NCBI GenBank assembly: GCA_036277635.1
Contig: DASUMP010000304.1
Location: 1-9,638 of the forward strand
Length of the DNA: 9,638 bases
Origin: DASUMP01 sp036277635
GTDB lineage: Bacteria; Actinomycetota; Acidimicrobiia; IMCC26256; PALSA-610
Direction of reading: 5' to 3'
Position 1 is the stretch's first letter. Each line of letters opens with the position of its first letter. Under the pieces are notes generated by a model, which was given only the letters and a program-made list of their open reading frames with translations, had not been told where the DNA came from and did not search any database. Shown here piece after piece: positions 9,301-9,638 of this stretch. The position numbers were made by a program, and so were the translations under genes.

Positions 9301-9593
9301 TTCCAGCCGCCGAGCTGGAGCACGTCGTCGGGACGCTCGATCGTGACCGTCGCGTCCTCCATCGTGACCGGACCGAGGTCGCCGAGGCCCGGCACCTTGA
9401 TCGGCAGCTCGTCGGGGACGAACGCGTCGACGGCCTGGTCGAACGCCATGCCCCCGAGGTCGATCAGCGTGTCCGGGTCAGCGAGGCTCTCAGGGTTGAG
9501 GACGACGTCGCGGATGCTGGTCTCGGCGCGGGCCGGCGCCGCGCCGCCGAGCGCGAGCACGAGCGCGAGCACCACGACGGGGAGGAGTCGCAA
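3324..9593 (-). CDS. Giant secreted multidomain protein with tandem beta-rich modules, PKD domains and a C-terminal TGGGY domain
   Basis: At least 2089 residues, with no enzymatic signature that I recognise. In order: a signal peptide at 1-23 with ARA before the cleavage site; three diverged beta-rich modules at about 60-445, 446-852 and 853-1140; a helical stretch at about 1150-1230; a Cys/Asp/Trp mini-domain at about 1262-1303 with DSDGDRY; a mixed helical region at about 1310-1440; PKD-type domains at about 1457-1549 (WGDG at 1494) and 1550-1653 (WGDG at 1594); a degenerate Ig-like domain to about 1785; an Ig-like domain at about 1791-1925 (begins TWYEGTTF); and a terminal domain at 1926-2089 (ITGGGYLVLDRSSGVY, later NFGFHVKFN). 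Paired cysteines (for example C294/C297 and C671/C680), an acidic composition with few Lys, and the absence of internal membrane spans fit an exported, disulfide-stabilised protein. PKD/Ig domains in bacteria usually mediate adhesion or act as spacers, so a surface or matrix role is inferred. No LPxTG or C-terminal membrane anchor is seen. The TTG start at 9593 gives a clean signal peptide, but the frame stays open to the window edge, so the true start may be upstream. Confidence 0.85.
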   Translation of the reverse strand: MRLLPVVVLALVLALGGAAPARAETSIRDVVLNPESLADPDTLIDLGGMAFDQAVDAFVPDELPIKVPGLGDLGPVTMEDATVTIERPDDVLQLGGWKITIEDTVQFEINGTDRPLAFTIGLEWESEEGDFSPVVEFDVEALAPLSVADILQVSGLLAADAETQETLAGETSVSDVAFAFHWDDDGPSPRTWLDVTGTTTFGTSDIAVSYLFAYDSGGSKGEHFITAVRVDNTDPDATTITLGELVNGDWGTIAGALQLPEFVLAKVSGLPDGETLGRNDLRLGGIPLRFFAGCDTCVDELPEDLELDATLALLAKFDLAELGDVVGQTFDYPDDDSVVDLYGKLGLTFSSVEGTDPVSLDQVRLRAEVPQSGGVNSLLPEWLSTGPWTFTVEYDSDPLVGGITVGARTVISADVDDDQVFDFDFDTLATFTRTIDGTISVGVQGTSNTTWDDPFGVEWLDLTSLGIGASITENAGGAAAFDAALTSTFELCAPGCAEPSVGRVEARLGVTDDAQVQFRIAFGEDGSTVPIGALLAPIAEELGAAPDLTGAIGSLQLDDLVFAVTVDTTGAVTFESFAGANLGFLGDITSYLYVEAGGTTPRFFFGARPTDGVTLGQLLAPNPTDPAPPEVLDGIELPTLGVLAAPVGGFESTSTQLSKDGFEFFAPLYGCAPGATAADCDFAVGLEPGVNLLANITFPGALTDLAEALWLDAERGIQFQGTLALPGIFDPGAGAEVKLGLRLTLPRLEPGDAAEFIEDGSLTLGVELEAGTDPKIALFVEGLLNTRWRHGTEPIESGDPCPLTSVAMAQFEDPSVAPEDNPTWCYDRLQFRVRSALELTPAGVKVSLLGGLSAPNGWQQPFGVPGFEWLVINDLVVKVEVQLPGATGTGVTVNAGFLGEIEIDNGDPDTPNTVLQASFGAGVTIQPIPGPPGVSLVPNFKGLRAYVSRIGVADVAALQEAIFPPPPGSGLDVSALPNVEFQNVEFMFAIASDADLCLEPRIGFAGELWIDPQRDGAGGDVPTDGPCRPFGAEVDPAECLANQDLGCFASVNVTIGLDGIFASGSVGEFGIGPVRWEGGLIDLRLKLGEAPILAVSGGVVVEDLGAGRLAMRLELVPVAKVDFFGYLSAFDAFEVQVDGSLELRLDPLFPPQLQSDMALHAALRADFDSYVQNAVRSELQRVASSLDDFDAALELLAQDPIGNLAEARDALANAGVALPDWMDGFIDFVEFVDDDVLPAGAPLPTFDQLVNGEPYEYRTDANRSCNWFDEYDADDDRCIDSDGDRYTPDFWCWPPGTLDGDECVVTITLPDIGDFVSVAMPPTWSAALEDIYDGVVDAITDLDLVPNIAGLGIDEYLYGLADRLADARFLDVECAEFAWTAGAGAGDVRILLLLSVLGQQYGFDVALDLTTPQAGVETIVSELLELFLTFGEQDVECTGEQTAPGWLASIQGGAATPLVLELAPAGPVDEGAAVTVSGTITPAATEPIDIDLAWGDGSSETLTGVTGGSFSATHSYADDDPTGTASDGYTVSASTATAAGPALTTIEVRNVAPEVTITSLDADDRFVADEGESVSLAFSFTDVAADSHRAVVHWGDGTTTTLPTVQSPVTVEHTYLDDDPTGTPFDDVTDGISVVVTDDDTGATTTTADLRVVNGAPVVTFPDASVDANGVATIEVQYSDPLGGDPTTGDAGAFRIVADDVAADDLALRTSFAGTFGTPGWLAAGDPECAPIAPVHQRCTWDVSAVADATSGIHTDIAPGTYDLVLSVVDDDTGASGVVLRVTVLPEDARTWYEGTTFAATESAESGSATVELRATVRDITSAVPETDPQWDPWPGDIRNATMTFRERATTPTTLCAAPAIDEVFAPFDVFDADTSIGVGTCDWTSSIAADAVEHTVATVIGGYYSRDETTDDAVVTIARPLDEFITGGGYLVLDRSSGVYAGDPGTKANFGFHVKFNTKRTNLIGGANIIVRQGDRVYQIKSNSTTSLGAAGIGAQFEAKANITDVTDEASPDVIGGNFVLQMRMEDRGEGERLDVVSFALWDIRKVGSGKTATTTQLLLFSSNWDGQRTILQQLAGGNLMVHAGRAR
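3327..3818 (-). other. C-terminal TGGGY/NFGF domain of the giant protein
   Basis: Residues 1926-2089 read ITGGGYLVLDRSSGVYAGDP, then KANFGFHVKFN, YQIKSNSTTSLG, FEAKANITDV and a final SSNWDG...LAGGNLMVH. From memory, this pattern (TGGG[WY], x-G-x-Y, K-x-NFGF-x-x-K) recurs at the extreme C-terminus of long secreted bacterial proteins, usually after Ig or PKD domains; the NCBI name post-COAP-1 may apply, but I cannot confirm it here. Its role is not established; a C-terminal sorting or surface-retention function is one inference. Confidence 0.6.
4239..4634 (-). other. Degenerate third Ig/PKD-like domain
   Basis: Residues about 1654-1785 begin NGAPVVTFPD, like the start of PKD domain 2, and end with a SVVDDDTGASGVVLRV strand matching the last strand of that domain. 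The WGDG motif is missing; an insert with two cysteines (in PECAP and RCTW) takes its place. It is probably a PKD relative that has lost the signature loop. Confidence 0.6.
4635..4946 (-). other. PKD-type domain 2 of the giant protein
   Basis: Residues about 1550-1653, opening with NVAPEVTI. WGDG is at 1594-1597, and HTYLDDDPTGT at 1613-1623 lies exactly 99 residues after the equivalent stretch of domain 1, so the two domains are a tandem duplication. The domain closes with VVVTDDDTGATTTTADLRV, the usual last PKD strand. Confidence 0.85.
4947..5225 (-). other. PKD-type domain 1 of the giant protein
   Basis: Residues about 1457-1549. The hallmark WGDG is at 1494-1497, followed by SSETLTGV, and the HSYADDDPTGT segment (1514-1524) matches the H-x-Y-x-x-x-G strand of PKD domains. 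The preceding P-V-D-E-G-A-A-V-T-V-S-G strand is also typical. PKD domains are beta-sandwich spacers or binding modules on extracellular proteins. Confidence 0.85.
5727..5780 (-). other. Predicted calcium-binding acidic loop (DxDxDG type) in a Cys-rich mini-domain
   Basis: Residues 1272-1289 read DADDDRCIDSDGDRYTPD. The D-S-D-G-D core (1280-1284) fits the calcium-coordinating loops of thrombospondin type 3, dockerin and EF-hand-like repeats. Cysteines at 1265, 1278, 1292 and 1303 flank it and could form two disulfides; Trp at 1267, 1291 and 1293 add a compact core. Metal binding is inferred from the motif only. Confidence 0.5.
6174..9416 (-). repeat. Three diverged tandem modules of about 300-400 residues in the N-terminal half of the giant protein
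   Basis: By eye, residues about 60-445, 446-852 and 853-1140 share an ordered set of motifs. A 'hxDhxFxh' strand occurs at VSDVAFAF (173-180), LDDLVFAV (557-564) and FQNVEFMF (981-988). Upstream of these are SVADIL, PIGALL and GVADVAAL helices. Units 1 and 2 then continue in parallel: T-L-G-E-L-V (from 241) and T-L-G-Q-L-L (from 614), LQLPEF and IELPTL, and a Cys pair after an aromatic patch (C294, C671). Units 2 and 3 both open with W-x-x-PFGV (W451, W858), where the distance is 407 residues. Unit 3 lacks the TLG and Cys-pair portion. The modules are diverged at the DNA level. I do not recognise the family. Confidence 0.6.
9525..9593 (-). other. Sec-type signal peptide of the giant protein
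   Basis: Residues 1-23 (MRLLPVVVLALVLALGG, then AAPARA) have a short basic start, a hydrophobic core of Leu/Val/Ala, a GG break and an A-x-A site (A21-R-A23) before E24. This is a standard signal peptidase I substrate with no lipobox cysteine. If translation begins upstream of the TTG, the in-frame upstream codons would add a strongly basic run (RRRLRWG), still compatible with export. Confidence 0.8.
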
Positions 9594-9638
9594 CCCCCAC
9601 CGCAGCCGCCGTCGCGCGTCCGACCCACTCCGGTGCCG

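Noticed and set aside
3324..9593. Possible frameshift or fusion in the giant gene
   Set aside because: The frame is continuous, codon use looks uniform by eye, and the domain order (signal peptide, modules, PKD, Ig, C-terminal domain) makes sense as a single protein.
1..9638. CRISPR array, insertion sequence, tRNA/rRNA, riboswitch or phage genes
   Set aside because: No regularly spaced short repeats, transposase or integrase motifs, terminal inverted repeats or RNA-gene landmarks were seen on either strand.

Overview
The window is very GC-rich (roughly 70%), uses GTG and TTG starts, strongly prefers Arg over Lys, and carries no IS element, tRNA, rRNA or CRISPR array that I can see. Together with a cinA-like tail followed by thpR and a large ATPase-type LuxR regulator, this points to a high-GC actinobacterium. 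An Acidimicrobiia-like lineage is my guess, not something the sequence proves.

Layout: (1) positions 1-77 hold the last 24 codons of a + strand gene whose end resembles the C-terminus of CinA/PncC. (2) Positions 74-616 encode ThpR, an RNA 2',3'-cyclic phosphodiesterase with both HxT motifs; its GTG start overlaps the upstream stop (GTGA), so the two genes are probably translationally coupled. (3) A 72-bp gap (617-688) contains a 9-bp direct repeat, a small GC hairpin and a weak -10-like hexamer. (4) Positions 689-3298 encode an 869-residue LAL-type (large ATP-binding) LuxR regulator: an N-terminal P-loop ATPase with Arg in place of the usual Walker A Lys, a long Ala-rich helical middle and a C-terminal LuxR HTH. 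(5) After only 25 bp, the convergent - strand gene at 3324-9593 fills the rest of the window. It encodes a giant secreted multidomain protein of at least 2089 residues.

The giant protein is the most interesting object here. Reading from its N-terminus, I see a Sec-type signal peptide, three diverged tandem beta-rich modules of about 300-400 residues each that I do not recognise as a named family, an amphipathic helical segment, a Cys/Asp/Trp-rich mini-domain with a DxDGD calcium-type loop, a second helical segment, two PKD-type domains with WGDG motifs, a degenerate third Ig-like domain, another Ig-like domain, and a C-terminal 'TGGGY...NFGF..K' domain found at the ends of other large secreted bacterial proteins. 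No transmembrane anchor or LPxTG motif is visible at its C-terminus. Its reading frame is open to the window edge, so the real start may lie outside.

Functionally the window divides into housekeeping RNA/NAD metabolism genes plus a regulator on the + strand, and an exported surface or matrix-type protein on the opposite strand. Nothing in the sequence links the regulator to the secreted protein except adjacency, and I do not see a multi-gene novel system.
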